60,908 nt of DNA from Desulfovibrio sp. (GTDB lineage: Bacteria; Desulfobacterota; Desulfovibrionia; Desulfovibrionales; Desulfovibrionaceae): assembly GCA_016218665.1 (NCBI GenBank), contig JACRDI010000022.1, positions 1 to 60,908 of the forward strand, read 5' to 3'. Below, piece by piece: positions 1-10,600 of the stretch (its first letter is position 1; each line of letters opens with the position of its first letter). Position numbers and translations under genes: made by a program. Under the pieces are notes generated by a model. The model saw only the letters and a program-made list of their open reading frames with translations, ran no database searches and was not told the origin of the DNA.

Positions 1-279
1 CCTTCCGCCCACCCGGCACCGGCCTTCCGGCCTGCCCTCGCGGCGGACGTGCCTTCTAGGACAATCCTGCACGCCGCGTCAACACGTTTCTGCCTCACGA
101 GCGAAGATTTATGGGGAAAGCGTGGGATTGCAGGGCGTTGCGCGGCCACTCAAAATCCGACGTGGCGGCCAGGAGGTCATTCCTATATGATGATCCGGGC
201 TGGCGGCCCGCGATTCATGAGAGTTTTGATCAAGCAGCCCGCACGGCTGCTCCGCTATAGGACGGGGGAAGGAAGGACA
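1..279. other. Left-edge non-coding stretch
   Basis: I see no convincing gene here. An open frame continues upstream from the AraC-type gene, but its first 77 codons look nothing like the family. The stretch probably holds the promoter of the AraC-type gene; I could not assign -35/-10 boxes with confidence. Confidence 0.4.
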
Positions 280-1179
280 ATGCTGAAGCTCGACACCAAG
301 AACACGTATGCCGCGCGCATGCTCCGGGTGCTCAACCACGTGCAGCGCAACCTGGACGAGCCCCTGGACCTTGCGGGCCTGGCGGAGCTGGCCCATTTCT
401 CGGTCTCCCACTTTCACCGCGTGTTCAAGGGCATGCTGGGCGAGACCATCATGGACCACCTGCGGCGCATCCGGCTGGAGCGGGCCTACGCCCAGCTGGC
501 CCGGGGCGAGGGCAGCGTCACGGACATCGCCTTCGGCTCGGGCTACGATTCCCACGAGGCCTTCAGCAGGGCCTTCCGCAAGACCTTTGGCCTCTCGCCC
601 ACGCAGTGCCGCGCCCAGGGCTGGACGCAGCTCTTCCCGGACGTGCCCTCCGGCGTGCACTACGGCACGGGCGAGATCGTGGAATTCCTCCTCAACGACA
701 CAGGAGCAGCAGTGATGAACGTGCGCATAGAGACCCTCCCCGACATCCGCATCGCCAGCGTGCGCCAGACCGGCCCGTACATGGAGTCGGCCGAACGCGC
801 CTGGAAGATCCTCTGCGGCTGGGCCGGCCCCAAGGGGCTCTTCACCCCGCGGACCATGATCATCGGCATCAGCCACGACGACCCGTCCGTCACCCCGCCG
901 GAGCAGATCCGCTATGACGCGGCCATTTCGCTGGATGGCCCGCTGGAGGTGCAGCCGACGGTGGTGCTGGGCACGCTGCCCGGCGGCGAGTACGCCGTCA
1001 TCAGCCACCAGGGGCCCTACGAAGGATTGGAAGAGACGTACAAGGCCATCATGGGCCAGTGGGCCCCAACCAGCGGGCGCGAGTTCCGCGACACGCCCAG
1101 CTTCGAGGTCTACCGCAACGACCCGGCCACCACCCCGCCCGCCCAGCTGCTCACGGACATCCACATCCCGCTCAAATAA
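280..1179 (+). CDS. AraC-family regulator with GyrI-like effector domain
   Basis: A 299-aa transcription factor of the SoxS/Rob-like type. The N-terminal ~105 residues form a double helix-turn-helix (LAELAHFSVSHFHRVFKG, then VTDIAFGSGYDSHEAFSRAF and the GLSPTQCR ending typical of AraC). From about residue 147 it carries a GyrI-like small-molecule binding domain (MNVRIETLPDIRIASVRQTGPY). ATG at 280 is chosen because GGAAGGA lies just upstream and the HTH domain then begins at the usual place; the frame stays open to position 49. In this family GyrI-like domains bind hydrophobic or drug-like ligands, so multidrug or stress response is plausible. No linked target gene is evident: the next gene, asnS, converges on it across a shared terminator. 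Confidence 0.85.
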   Translation: MLKLDTKNTYAARMLRVLNHVQRNLDEPLDLAGLAELAHFSVSHFHRVFKGMLGETIMDHLRRIRLERAYAQLARGEGSVTDIAFGSGYDSHEAFSRAFRKTFGLSPTQCRAQGWTQLFPDVPSGVHYGTGEIVEFLLNDTGAAVMNVRIETLPDIRIASVRQTGPYMESAERAWKILCGWAGPKGLFTPRTMIIGISHDDPSVTPPEQIRYDAAISLDGPLEVQPTVVLGTLPGGEYAVISHQGPYEGLEETYKAIMGQWAPTSGREFRDTPSFEVYRNDPATTPPAQLLTDIHIPLK

Positions 1180-1183
1180 CAAG

Positions 1184-1222
1184 GAAGGGCGCTCCGGCAG
1201 GTCGGGGCGCCCTTCTTTCTTA
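1184..1222. terminator. Bidirectional terminator between AraC gene and asnS
   Basis: Inverted repeat GAAGGGCGC (1184-1192) / GCGCCCTTC (1207-1215), followed by TTTCTT. It lies just after the AraC-gene stop and reaches the stop codon of the convergent asnS, so it probably serves both. Confidence 0.75.
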
Positions 1223-2602
1223 GAACTCCAGGTGGCCCGGCGTGCGGGGATAGGGGATCACGTCGCGGATGTTGGCGATGCCGGTGACGAGCATGAGCAG
1301 GCGCTCGAAGCCCATGCCAAAGCCCGCGTGGGGCACGCTGCCGAAGCGCCGGGTGTCCAGGTACCACCAGTAGGGCTCCTCGGGCAGGCCGTACTCGGCC
1401 ATGCGCCGGGCCAGCACGTCCAGGCGCTCCTCGCGCTGGCTGCCGCCGCACAGCTCGCCGATGCGCGGCACCAGCAGGTCCATGGCCGCCACAGTGCGGT
1501 TGTCGTCGTTCAGGCGCATGTAGAAGGCCTTGATCTCCTTGGGATAGTCGTAAACGATGACCGGACGCTTGAAGTGCTCCTCGCAAAGAAAGCGCTCGTG
1601 CTCGGTCTGCAGGTCGGAGGTCTCGTGCACCGGGAACTCGAAGCTCCGGCCCGAGGCCTTGAGCACTGCGATGGCCTCGGCGTGGGTAAGGCGCGCGAAG
1701 GGCCGGGCCAGGATGTTCTCCAGCGTGGGCAAGAGCGTCTTGTCCACGAAGTTGCCGAACAGCGCCAGATCGGCGGCGCAGTGGTCCAGGGCGTGGCGCA
1801 CCAGGTGGCGCACCAGGCCCTCGGCCAGGTCCATGTCGTCGGCCAGGTCGGCGAAGGCCACCTCGGGCTCCACCATCCAGAACTCGGCCGCGTGCTTGGG
1901 CGTGTTGGAATTCTCCGCCCGGAAGGTGGGGCCAAAGGTGTACACGCTGCCCAGGCCCAGGGCCATGAGCTCGGCCTCCAGCTGGCCCGACACGGTCAAG
2001 CCCGCCGGCCGGCCGAAGAATTCCTCCGCCGCGCGGACCTCAGGCGGCATGGCCGCGGCCTTCTCGGCCTCCAGGTTGCTCACGCGGAACATCTCGCCCG
2101 CGCCCTCGCAGTCCGAGCCGGTCAGGATGGGCGCGTGCACGTGGAAGAACCCGCGCTGGCGGAAAAAGTCGTGCACGGCCAGCGCCATTTCGGAGCGCAC
2201 GCGCAGCATGGCCCCGTACTTGTTCGTGCGCGGCCGCAGGTGGGCGATGGTGCGCAGGAACTCGTCGGAGTGGCGCTTCTTCTGCAGAGGGAAGGCCTCC
2301 TGATCGGCCAGGCCGTACACCTCGATGGATGCGGCCCGCACCTCCCAGCGCTGCCCCTGGGCGGGAGATTCCACCAGCTCGCCGCTCACGGCCAGGGCCG
2401 CGCCCGTGCCCACGCCCTCAAGGGCGGGCAAAAGCTCCGGGGTGTGGTCGGCCACCACCTGCACGTTTGCCAGGCAGGAGCCGTCGTTGATCTCCAGGAA
2501 CGAGAAACCCTTGGAATCGCGCCGGGTGCGGACCCAGCCCTTGAGGAGCACCGGCCCGCCGGCCTCGCTCGCCAGAATCTCCCTGATGCGTGTGCGCTGC
2601 AT
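1220..2602 (-). CDS. asnS: Asparaginyl-tRNA synthetase
   Basis: Charges tRNA-Asn with asparagine in the cytoplasm using ATP. At 460 aa it has normal AsnRS length. The N-terminal OB-fold anticodon-binding domain spans about residues 15-100 (VLLKGWVRTRRDSKGFSFLEINDGS). A class II catalytic core follows, with motif 2-like residues (FGPTFRAENSNT) and the C-terminal motif 3 (GFGMGFERLLMLVTG). The ending IANIRDVIPYPRTPGHLEF is typical of AsnRS rather than AspRS. ATG at 2602 is preceded by a strong AGGAGG. Monocistronic, convergent with the AraC gene and divergent from ftsY. Confidence 0.95.
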   Translation of the reverse strand: MQRTRIREILASEAGGPVLLKGWVRTRRDSKGFSFLEINDGSCLANVQVVADHTPELLPALEGVGTGAALAVSGELVESPAQGQRWEVRAASIEVYGLADQEAFPLQKKRHSDEFLRTIAHLRPRTNKYGAMLRVRSEMALAVHDFFRQRGFFHVHAPILTGSDCEGAGEMFRVSNLEAEKAAAMPPEVRAAEEFFGRPAGLTVSGQLEAELMALGLGSVYTFGPTFRAENSNTPKHAAEFWMVEPEVAFADLADDMDLAEGLVRHLVRHALDHCAADLALFGNFVDKTLLPTLENILARPFARLTHAEAIAVLKASGRSFEFPVHETSDLQTEHERFLCEEHFKRPVIVYDYPKEIKAFYMRLNDDNRTVAAMDLLVPRIGELCGGSQREERLDVLARRMAEYGLPEEPYWWYLDTRRFGSVPHAGFGMGFERLLMLVTGIANIRDVIPYPRTPGHLEF

Positions 2603-2723
2603 GGATGTCCTCCTGTGAACTGCCCTTCTTTCTAGTGCCTCCGGCTTTTGATTTCAACAGAGTTGCGTCGGGCCCCGGCCTGGGGTAGAAGCGGCGCACA
2701 CAACAAGAACGATGGAGACGCGC

Positions 2724-4100
2724 ATGGGATTTTTCAGCAAGATCAAGAAGCTTTGGGGCGGCGAAAGCGAAACGGCGCAGCAGCCTGCCGCTTCGGCCCC
2801 TTCCGAAGCGCCGGCCGAAACCTCAGCCGCCGTCGTCGATGCCGCCGCCGCTGACGCCCCTGCTCCGGCCCCTGCCGGGCAAGGCGCCCCGGTTCTGGAC
2901 GAGGCCTGGAAGAGCGCCCTGGCCGCCTCTCTGCACGGCTCCCGCGCCCGCATCTCCGAGTGGCTGGGCCTGCTGCTGAAGGACCTGCACACAGCCGACG
3001 ACGCCCTGTGGGCCCGGCTGCGTTTCCTCTTCGAGACACTGGGCGCGCCCGCATCCGAGGCCGACGCCTTCATCAGCGAATTCACCGCCTGGGCCCAGGC
3101 CATGAACCTGGCGAAGATCGACGACCTGCGCTCCGAGCTGCGCTACCGCCTCATCCTCTCCCTGGACCTGGAACAGGAGGAGGAGGAGCGCAAGAACGTG
3201 TTCCAGAAGCTGACCCACGGCCTGGCCAAGACCCGCGAGCGGCTGTCCGTTGGGCTTGGCGCGCTCTTCGGTCGCAAGGGCGAGCTGGACGACGCCTTCT
3301 GGGACGAGCTTGAGGAGCTGTTCATCATGGCCGACGTGGGGGCCGAGGCCACGCGCAAGCTGCTGGACAACCTGCGCTCCCGCGCGCGCTCCATGGGCGT
3401 CACCGAGGCCGCGCGCTTCCGCGAGGTCCTCTCCGCCGAACTGGACGTGCTGTTCCCGCTGCCGAAGAAGCCCAAGGTGGCTGCCCCGCCAGAGGTGGTC
3501 ATGATGATCGGCGTGAACGGCGTGGGCAAGACCACCACCATCGCCAAGCTGGCCTACCGGGCCCGCCTGCAGGGCCGCAAGGTGCTCATCGCCGCGGGCG
3601 ACACCTTCCGCGCGGCGGCCATCGGCCAGCTGGAGGTGTGGGCCGGGCGCGTGGGTGCGGGCATGTTCTCCAAGAGCGAAGGCGCCGACCCGGCCGCAGT
3701 GGCCTTCGAGGCCGTGGACAAGGCCATGAAGGAGGGCTACGACCTCGTGCTGCTGGACACCGCCGGCCGCCTGCACACCAAGGTCAACCTCATGGAGGAG
3801 CTGCGCAAGATCAAGCGCGTGCTCGAAAAGAAGCATCCCGGCGCGCCGCACAAGAGCGTGCTCGTCATCGACGCCACCACGGGCCAGAACGCCCTGTCGC
3901 AGACCAAGCTGTTCCACGAGGCCGTCGGCGTGGACGAGATCGTGCTGACCAAGCTGGACGGCACGGCCAAGGGCGGCGTCATGGTGGGCGTGGCCATCAG
4001 CCACCGGCTTCCCATCAGCTTCGTGGGCCTGGGCGAAAAGATGGAGGACCTGCGCCCCTTCGTGGGCGAGGACTTCGCCAAGGCGCTCCTCGGCCAGTAG
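2724..4100 (+). CDS. ftsY: Signal recognition particle receptor FtsY
   Basis: GTPase that docks SRP-ribosome complexes at the inner membrane for co-translational insertion. The 458-aa protein has an N-terminal amphipathic start (MGFFSKIKKLWGG), an Ala/Pro/Glu-rich A domain to about residue 55, and then the NG domain with G1 GVNGVGKTTTIAKLAY, DTAGRLHTK and TKLDGTAKGG. I prefer the second ATG (2724) over 2712: the peptide then starts as in other FtsY proteins, and GGAG from the first ATG region sits about 8 bases upstream as a ribosome site. Divergent from asnS, with no partner in an operon. Confidence 0.95.
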   Translation: MGFFSKIKKLWGGESETAQQPAASAPSEAPAETSAAVVDAAAADAPAPAPAGQGAPVLDEAWKSALAASLHGSRARISEWLGLLLKDLHTADDALWARLRFLFETLGAPASEADAFISEFTAWAQAMNLAKIDDLRSELRYRLILSLDLEQEEEERKNVFQKLTHGLAKTRERLSVGLGALFGRKGELDDAFWDELEELFIMADVGAEATRKLLDNLRSRARSMGVTEAARFREVLSAELDVLFPLPKKPKVAAPPEVVMMIGVNGVGKTTTIAKLAYRARLQGRKVLIAAGDTFRAAAIGQLEVWAGRVGAGMFSKSEGADPAAVAFEAVDKAMKEGYDLVLLDTAGRLHTKVNLMEELRKIKRVLEKKHPGAPHKSVLVIDATTGQNALSQTKLFHEAVGVDEIVLTKLDGTAKGGVMVGVAISHRLPISFVGLGEKMEDLRPFVGEDFAKALLGQ

Positions 4101-4125
4101 CCCCCGCCCCGCTTCGGCCGCGCAA

Positions 4126-4623
4126 CTACTCCTGGATCACCACGCCCCGGCTGGTGAAGGAGATGCCCTGACTGTTGGCCGTGCCGATCATCACCGCCTC
4201 CACCACGGGCTCGTTCATGGCCGCGTCGCCGCGCCAGCGCACCATGAAGGAGGCCCCGGCCCCGCCGGAACTGTCGTTCTGGTCCACGATGAACTCCCGC
4301 GTGGACAGCGGCGGGACGATGATCTCCACGCCGACGTAGCGCTTGAGCAGCTTGCCGTCCGAGCCGTAGTAGTCCACGGCGGAAAGGCGCAGGTTGCGCT
4401 TGGGGTCGGCGTTGCGCACGGCGAGGGTTATGGTCAGGTCAAAGGGCCTGGTTTTGACCCCGTGGTAGATGTGCGAATAGCAGGGCACGTACAGGGTCTG
4501 CCCCTTGGACATTTCCGCAAGCGCCGGGGTGGCGGACAGGCTGGCGCAGGCCAGCAGCGCGCAGGCCGCAAGGGCGACGAAGCCCTTCCTGGTGAAGATA
4601 TTCCTGATGGCGTGCTTCTTCAT
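4126..4623 (-). CDS. DUF3124 exported protein
   Basis: A 165-aa protein of unknown function matching DUF3124 by its GQTLYVPCYSHIYHG start and its VEIIVPPLSTREFIVDQ and FMVRW segments. The N-terminus has a basic stretch (MKKHAIRNIFTRKG), a hydrophobic core (FVALAACALLACASLSA) and a probable cleavage site after TPALA, so it should be periplasmic. ATG at 4623 has GGGAGGAG just upstream; an earlier in-frame ATG at 4662 would lie inside the preceding gene. It follows the pseudouridine synthase on the same strand by 35 bases and is probably co-transcribed, without an obvious functional link. Confidence 0.8.
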   Translation of the reverse strand: MKKHAIRNIFTRKGFVALAACALLACASLSATPALAEMSKGQTLYVPCYSHIYHGVKTRPFDLTITLAVRNADPKRNLRLSAVDYYGSDGKLLKRYVGVEIIVPPLSTREFIVDQNDSSGGAGASFMVRWRGDAAMNEPVVEAVMIGTANSQGISFTSRGVVIQE

Positions 4624-4658
4624 GTCTCCTCCCGAATCGTTGTCATCAATCGGTGTCA

Positions 4659-5618
4659 TCAATCGTTATCCTCGGTCCCGGCATCTTGCCGGGCCGGGGC
4701 GATGCGTTCCAGCTCCTTGAGCCAGGGCGGCTGGCAAAAGGCCCTGAAGCCCGGAAACTCCAGCTTCCTGTGGTGCAGGTACAGGCGCCCCGCGGCTTCC
4801 CCGCCGGCATCCTGCCCGTGCTCCGCAGGCTCGCCATACAGAGGATCGCCGACAATGGGCAGGTTTGCCGCCGCCAGGTGCGCGCGGATCTGGTGCCTGG
4901 CACCGGCCTGGATGCGCACCCGCAGGAGCGTCCGGCCTGCGGCCAGGTGCGCCTCGGGCCAGACCAGCGTCCAGCCGCGCGGGTCCGGGTCCAGCTTGCC
5001 CAGCACCCGCGTGCGCTTACGATCATCCGTATCAAGGGTGCGCTTGAGCCGCAGGGGCTCATCAAGCGTTCCATGCACCACGGCCAGATATTCCTTGACC
5101 ATGTCCCCGGGCTTGAGCGCCGCGAAGACCTTGGCCGCGCGGGCGTTCAGGGAAACCAGCACGATGCCCGAGGTGAGAAAATCGAGTCTGTTCAGCAGGC
5201 GCGGGGTGATGCCGGGAAAAAGCTCCGGCAGGAGGGCCTCCAGGCTGTGCCCGCCGCCGCCGGCCAGGGCCGCGCTGTGCAGGCCCGCCGGCTTGTCCAG
5301 CGCGGCGTAGTCCTGGGTGCGCTCCACAACGGCCACATCGCGCGCGGCGAAGGCTCCGCCGCCCTCCCCTGGCCTGGCAGGTTCCGGCACGTCCGGCTCA
5401 TTCGGCAGCAGGATGATGCGCTGCCCGGCGCGCAGCCGGAGCCCGGCCGGGGCCGGACGCCCCTCCACCAGCACGCGGCCCGCCTCGATGAGCCGCCTGC
5501 GCAGGCGCAGACCCGAGCCCGGCAGCAAGGGCTCCAGGGCCCGGTCCAGCCGCTGCCCGTCCATGTCCGCATCAACCGGAAATTCCCGCGGCTGTCCCGC
5601 GTCGCTCTGCCATGTCAT
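4659..5618 (-). CDS. RluA-family RNA pseudouridine synthase
   Basis: Converts specific uridines in rRNA or tRNA to pseudouridine. The 319-aa protein has an N-terminal S4-like RNA-binding region (about residues 18-75: LDRALEPLLPGSGLRLRRRL) and the RluA catalytic core. The core shows YAALDKPAGLHS (about 104-115) and LLNRLDFLTSGIVLV, in which Asp146 is the expected catalytic aspartate; the usual HRLD is NRLD here. The later RHQIRAHLAAANLPIVGDPLYG segment is also typical. The exact target (RluA, RluC or RluD site) cannot be decided from sequence alone. Confidence 0.88.
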   Translation of the reverse strand: MTWQSDAGQPREFPVDADMDGQRLDRALEPLLPGSGLRLRRRLIEAGRVLVEGRPAPAGLRLRAGQRIILLPNEPDVPEPARPGEGGGAFAARDVAVVERTQDYAALDKPAGLHSAALAGGGGHSLEALLPELFPGITPRLLNRLDFLTSGIVLVSLNARAAKVFAALKPGDMVKEYLAVVHGTLDEPLRLKRTLDTDDRKRTRVLGKLDPDPRGWTLVWPEAHLAAGRTLLRVRIQAGARHQIRAHLAAANLPIVGDPLYGEPAEHGQDAGGEAAGRLYLHHRKLEFPGFRAFCQPPWLKELERIAPARQDAGTEDND

Positions 5619-5741
5619 TCCAGCACTCTACCCGCAGCGGGGGGGCACTGCAAGCCTGCGGCGGGCATCCGCTTTTGACGCCGGAAGCGAAAGAGCCTAA
5701 TGAAAAAAGGTTCCGAAAATCCCGTACATCAGGAGTGCCCC

Positions 5742-6731
5742 ATGAGCTTCGACGTGCTTTGGCTGTCCCGCGCGGACATCGATTCCCTCGGCATCACCAT
5801 GCTCGAAATCATGGACGTGGTGGAGGAAGGCTTCGCGGCCATGGGCCGGGGCGAGGTGGAAATGCCCGCCAAGATCGGCATCCACACCCGCAAGGACTGC
5901 TTCAACCACTCCATGCCCTGCTACGTGGGCGGCACGCTCGACATGGCCGGGGTCAAGGTGGTGTCCGGCTATCCGCCGAACCAGAAGAAGGGCCTGCCGT
6001 ACATCACCGGCCTGTGGAACATGGTGGACCCGGAGACGGGCCTCATCCGCGCGGTGATGGACGCCGCCTGGATAACCGCGTGGCGCACGGGCGCGGCCTC
6101 CGGCGTGTACGCCCGGCACTTCGGCGACCCGGACAGCAGATGCGTCAGCATCGTGGGCCTGGGCGTGCAGGGGCACATGAACCTGCGGGCCATGATCGAG
6201 GTGTTCCCCAAGATCGCGGAAGTGCGGATGTTCGACCCCTTCCCCGGCCAGGCCGAACGTTTCGTGGCGAACATGCAGCCCCTGCTGCCGAACGCCCGCT
6301 TCGTCAACTGCGGCACCCCCAGAGACTGCGTCACCGGGGCGGACGTGGTCATCACCTGCACGCCCATCGTGGAAAAGCCGGAGCGCTTCATCAAGGCCGA
6401 GTGGCTGAAGCCGGACGTGCTGGCCATCGCCGTGGACTACGACTCGGCCTTTGACGCCGAGACCATGAGCGGCGCGGTCACCTTCACCACGGACAGCGAG
6501 ACCCAGTACCTGTGGACCCAGGACCACGGCGTGTATTTCCAGAACGGCTACCCGGCCAAGCCCGGCCTGCACTCGGACATGGGCGAGATCTGCGCGGGCA
6601 GCAAGAAGGGTCAGCGCGCGGGCCGCCGCGCCGCCGTGCTCATGGGCATCGCCCTCGACGACGTCATGACCGGGTATCTCATCTACGAAAAGGCGCTGGA
6701 AGCCAAGACCGGCACCTGGGTGCAGATGTAG
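5742..6731 (+). CDS. Ornithine cyclodeaminase / mu-crystallin family protein
   Basis: A 329-aa NAD(P)-binding protein of the OCD/mu-crystallin family, whose members include ornithine cyclodeaminase, ketimine reductases and alanine dehydrogenase-like enzymes. The Rossmann motif is VSIVGLGVQGHMNLRAM (about residues 136-152). The N-terminal half carries the family pattern EMPAKIGIH and GYPPNQKKGLPYITGLW. ATG at 5742 has AGGAG upstream. It is followed after two bases by an EamA permease, suggesting amino-acid or imine metabolism with export of a product; the substrate is not predictable here. Confidence 0.8.
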   Translation: MSFDVLWLSRADIDSLGITMLEIMDVVEEGFAAMGRGEVEMPAKIGIHTRKDCFNHSMPCYVGGTLDMAGVKVVSGYPPNQKKGLPYITGLWNMVDPETGLIRAVMDAAWITAWRTGAASGVYARHFGDPDSRCVSIVGLGVQGHMNLRAMIEVFPKIAEVRMFDPFPGQAERFVANMQPLLPNARFVNCGTPRDCVTGADVVITCTPIVEKPERFIKAEWLKPDVLAIAVDYDSAFDAETMSGAVTFTTDSETQYLWTQDHGVYFQNGYPAKPGLHSDMGEICAGSKKGQRAGRRAAVLMGIALDDVMTGYLIYEKALEAKTGTWVQM

Positions 6732-6733
6732 GC

Positions 6734-7627
6734 ATGCAGACATCCGGCTATCTCTTCGTCCTCTGCGCGGCCGCCCTGTGGGCGCTCATCGGGCCGCTGT
6801 CCAAGCAGGTCATCGCCCTTGGCGTGGCTCCGCTGGAGGCCGCTTTCTGGCGCTCGGCCATCGGCTGGTGCTTCTTTGCGGTCCATGCCCTGGCCACCGG
6901 GGCCTGGCGCCTGGAGCGCAAGGACGCCCCGGCCATCGCCTCCTTCGGCATCATCGGCATATCCACGCTGTTCGGTGCGTACATCCTGTCCATCAGCATG
7001 GTGGGCGCGGCCCTGGCCTCGGTGCTGCTCTACACGGCTCCGGCCTGGGTGGCGGTGCTGGCCTGGCTCACCCTGGGCGAGCAGATGCACGCGCACAAGC
7101 TCATCGCCCTGGTCATGACCCTCGCCGGCGTGGCCTGCGTGAGCCTGGGCCCGGCCATCGTGTCCGGCCAGGGCCTGGGCGCGGTGAACCTGCCGGGCAT
7201 CCTGCTGGGGCTTCTGTCCGGCTTCAGCTACGCCACGTACTACATCTTCGGCAAACGCTACCTGGGCCGCTACGCCACCCCCACGCTCTTCCTCTACGCC
7301 CTTCCCGTGGGCTGCCTGGGCCTTTTGCCCTTTGTCACCTTCACGCCCAAAAGCGGCGATGCCTGGCTGTTCCTGGCCCTGCTTGCCGCCACCACCACCT
7401 ACGGGGCCTACAGCGTGTACTACGCCGGCCTCAGGCGGCTCTCGGCCACGCGCACGGCCATCGTGGCCACCCTGGAGCCCGTGCTGGCCGCCGGCCTGGC
7501 CTACGTGTGGTGGGACGAGCGCTTCGACCTCATGGGCTATGCGGGCAGCGCACTTATTCTGGCGGCGGTGCTCTGCACCATCCTGGGCAGCAGCCGCAAG
7601 GCGGGCAGCGAGGCCGCGGCGGGATGA
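6734..7627 (+). CDS. EamA/DMT-family transporter
   Basis: A 297-aa inner-membrane permease of the drug/metabolite transporter superfamily with about ten hydrophobic segments arranged as two EamA repeats. The first repeat includes LFVLCAAALWALIGPLSKQ, and the second begins near LPGILLGLLSGFSYATYYIFG. Family members often export amino acids or other metabolites. It starts two bases after the OCD-family stop and overlaps the next gene by the ATGA at 7624-7627, so translation of the three is probably coupled. Confidence 0.88.
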   Translation: MQTSGYLFVLCAAALWALIGPLSKQVIALGVAPLEAAFWRSAIGWCFFAVHALATGAWRLERKDAPAIASFGIIGISTLFGAYILSISMVGAALASVLLYTAPAWVAVLAWLTLGEQMHAHKLIALVMTLAGVACVSLGPAIVSGQGLGAVNLPGILLGLLSGFSYATYYIFGKRYLGRYATPTLFLYALPVGCLGLLPFVTFTPKSGDAWLFLALLAATTTYGAYSVYYAGLRRLSATRTAIVATLEPVLAAGLAYVWWDERFDLMGYAGSALILAAVLCTILGSSRKAGSEAAAG

Positions 7628-10600
7628 GCGCTCCCTTCCGGCAGGTGAAGGCTTCGGCCGGTTCGGGCAAGACCTACGCCCTCACCCTGCGCTTTCTGGA
7701 CCTGCTGGCCGGCTGCGCGGAAGACGCGGAAGCCGACGGCCTGGACGGACAGGAAGGGCCGGACACTTCGGGTTGCCGGCCCGGCAGCGCCTGCGCGGCG
7801 GCCGGGCGCATGGACCGGCGCTACACCTGGCCGGAGATCCTGGCCATCACCTTCACCAACAAGGCCGCTGCCGAAATGCGCGAACGCGTGCTCGGCGCGC
7901 TCAAGGAACGCGCCCTGGGGCATTCCTCCGGGCCGGGCAAGGCGCTTGAGCCGGACAAGGCCCGCCGCCTGCTGCTGGAGATATTGCGGCACACCCAGCA
8001 CCTGGGCATCCGCACCATCGACAGCCTGCTGTCGCTTTTGGTGCGGCTCTTCGCCCTGGATCAGGGCCTCAAGCCGGACTTCGACACCGTGTTCGACGAG
8101 TCCGAGGCCCTGCAAGGCCTCCTGGACCGTTTCCTGGCCCGCTGCGCGGCCGATGAATCCGGGGCCGAGGCCGCGCTGTTCGAGCAGGCCGTGCGCACCC
8201 TCATGGAGCACGAGGACAAGGACGGCTTCTGGCTGCAGGACGTGCTGCGCGAACGCTTCATCGAGTTGGCGAAACTGCTGCTGCAACTCGCCCCCGCCCT
8301 GCCCGGTCCCCTCACCACGGACCAGAAGCGCATGGCCGACCTGCTCTCCGTGTCCTACGGCGAGCTGCGCCTGGCCGTGGATGCGCTCTCCCAGGCCGTG
8401 GACGGGGAGAACCTCGCGCCGCAGGCGAATTTCCTGAAGATGCTCGACAAGTTCCGCGAGGCCGAGCTCTTCGGCAAGGTCCCGGCGGACTCGGCGTACC
8501 TGGCCAAGGACGACCTGGACGAATGCCTGCTGGCCAAGTCCAAGGGCAGGCGCTCGGCCGCGGCCCAGCGCGCCTACGAGGACTTCCAAACCGCCGCACG
8601 CGAGCACATCCGCTGCCAGGCGGTGCTCTCTCCCGCCTACGCCCTGGCCCCCTGCGTGGAGATCGCCCTCGTGCTCCTGCGCGGCCTGGGCGAGCTGCAG
8701 CGCGAGAAGGGCTTCCTGTTCGGCGCGCAGATGGCGGGCATCGTGGGCCAGGTGCTGGACGGCGGCCTGGGCGTGCCCGACGCCTTCTGCCGCCTGGGCG
8801 ACCGCCTGCACCACCTGCTGGTGGACGAGTTCCAGGACACCAGCCGGGCCCAGTGGAGCGCCGCGCAGCCCCGGGCCTCCGAGTGCCTGTCCAAGGGCGG
8901 CAGCCTGTTCTACGTGGGCGACGTGAAGCAGGCCATCTACGGCTGGCGCGGCGGCGACGCCCGGCTGTTCGACGAAGTCGCCGGCGACGACGAGCTTTTG
9001 GCCATGTCCGGCGGGCTCAAGCAGGACGCCCTGCCCCACAACTGGCGCAGCCGGCCGGAGATCATCGGCTTCAACAACCGCGTGTTCTCCCGGCTGGGAG
9101 ATGCGAAGATGGCCCGCGACGTGGCGGAGACGCTGCTTTCCGGCGCGCCGGACGACGTGCTGGACGCCTTTGTGGAGCGCATCGGCGCCGCCTTTGCCGA
9201 CAGCGCCCAGGCCGTGCCCGAGCGCGAGGGCGAGCAGGAGCCCGGCCGGGTGCAGGTGCGCCTGCTGCCCGCCACCAGGACGGAAGACGCCCTGGAGCAA
9301 GGCCTGGACGCCCTGGCGGACAGCCTCAAGAACGACATCCTGCTGCGCCGCAGGCCGGGCGACGTGGCCGTGCTGGTGCGCACGGCCAACCACTCGGACA
9401 AGGTCTGCGAGCGGCTGGTGGCCGAGGGACTGCCCATCATCACCGAGAACAGCCTGCAGTTGGCCCGGCACCCGGTGGTGGGGCAGGTGGTGTCCCTGCT
9501 GCGTTTGCTCGACGCCCCGCCCGACGACGTGAGCTTCCTGGCCTTTGTGACCGGCGAGGAGCTGTTCCTGGCCGAGTCCGGCCTGACGCTGCCGCAGGTG
9601 CTGGACTGGGCGGCCACGGCCCGCGGCGGCGGCGCTGGCAAGCAGAAAGGCGGCCTGCTCTCGCGCTTCCGCGACGACTTCCCCGAGATCCACGCGCGCC
9701 TGCTGGCCCCGTTCCTGCTGAGCACGGGGCTCATGCGGCCCTACGACCTCGTGCAGGCCGCGCTGGACACCTTCCAGGTCCTTGCGCGCCACCCGGAGGC
9801 CGAGCTGTACGTGCGCCGCCTGCTGGAGGTGGTCCACCTGGCCGAGGAGCAGGGCATGGGCTCCCTGCCGCGCTTCCTGGAGTTCTGGGGCGACAAGGGC
9901 GTGGAGGAGAAGGTGCCCCTGCCGGAATCGGCGGACGCCATCCGCATCCTCACCATCCACAAGTCCAAGGGCCTGCAGTTCCCGGTGTGCATGGTGCCCT
10001 TTCACAACTGGTCGGCCGGGCCCAGGGGCGAGCTCGGCGTGGTGGAGCTGCACGGCCACAGGCTGCTGACCCGGCTCACAAAGGCCCTGGGGCGGCAGTA
10101 CTACGAGAATCAGGCCGAGGGGCTCATGGAGCAGGCCAACCTGCTCTACGTGGCCTGGACCAGGGCCGAGGAGGAGCTGTACGCCTTCGTGCCCGGCACG
10201 GGAGACAACCAGCGCCTGGGCCCGGTGCCCGTGCTGTTGCACCACCTGCTGGAGATTCCGGCCGAGGAGGCCGGGCTGGAACTGGGCAGCGCGCCAGCGT
10301 GCGCCGGGCCCGTGTGCCAGGCCCCGGCCGCGCCGCCGACGTCCCGCGACGTTGCGCCCCTTGGCCGGACGCCGGAATTCCAGGCCTGGCTGCCGCGCCT
10401 GCGCGTATTCCGCCACGCTGTGGAAGACGCCGGGTTCGACGAGCGCGCGCGCGGCAAGCTGGCGCACAAGGCCGTGGAGCTGCTGCGCCCCACGGGCGAC
10501 GACAATTGCAACGACAGGCACGACGCCCGCCGCGCAGCCCTGCTCGCCTTCGGCGAATTCCCGGAACTTCGCGCCCTTGCGGACGAATCCAGAGAAAAAC

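Noticed and set aside
2712..2723. Alternative ftsY start at 2712
   Set aside because: The start at 2724 gives the usual MGFFSKIKK beginning and a better ribosome-site distance.
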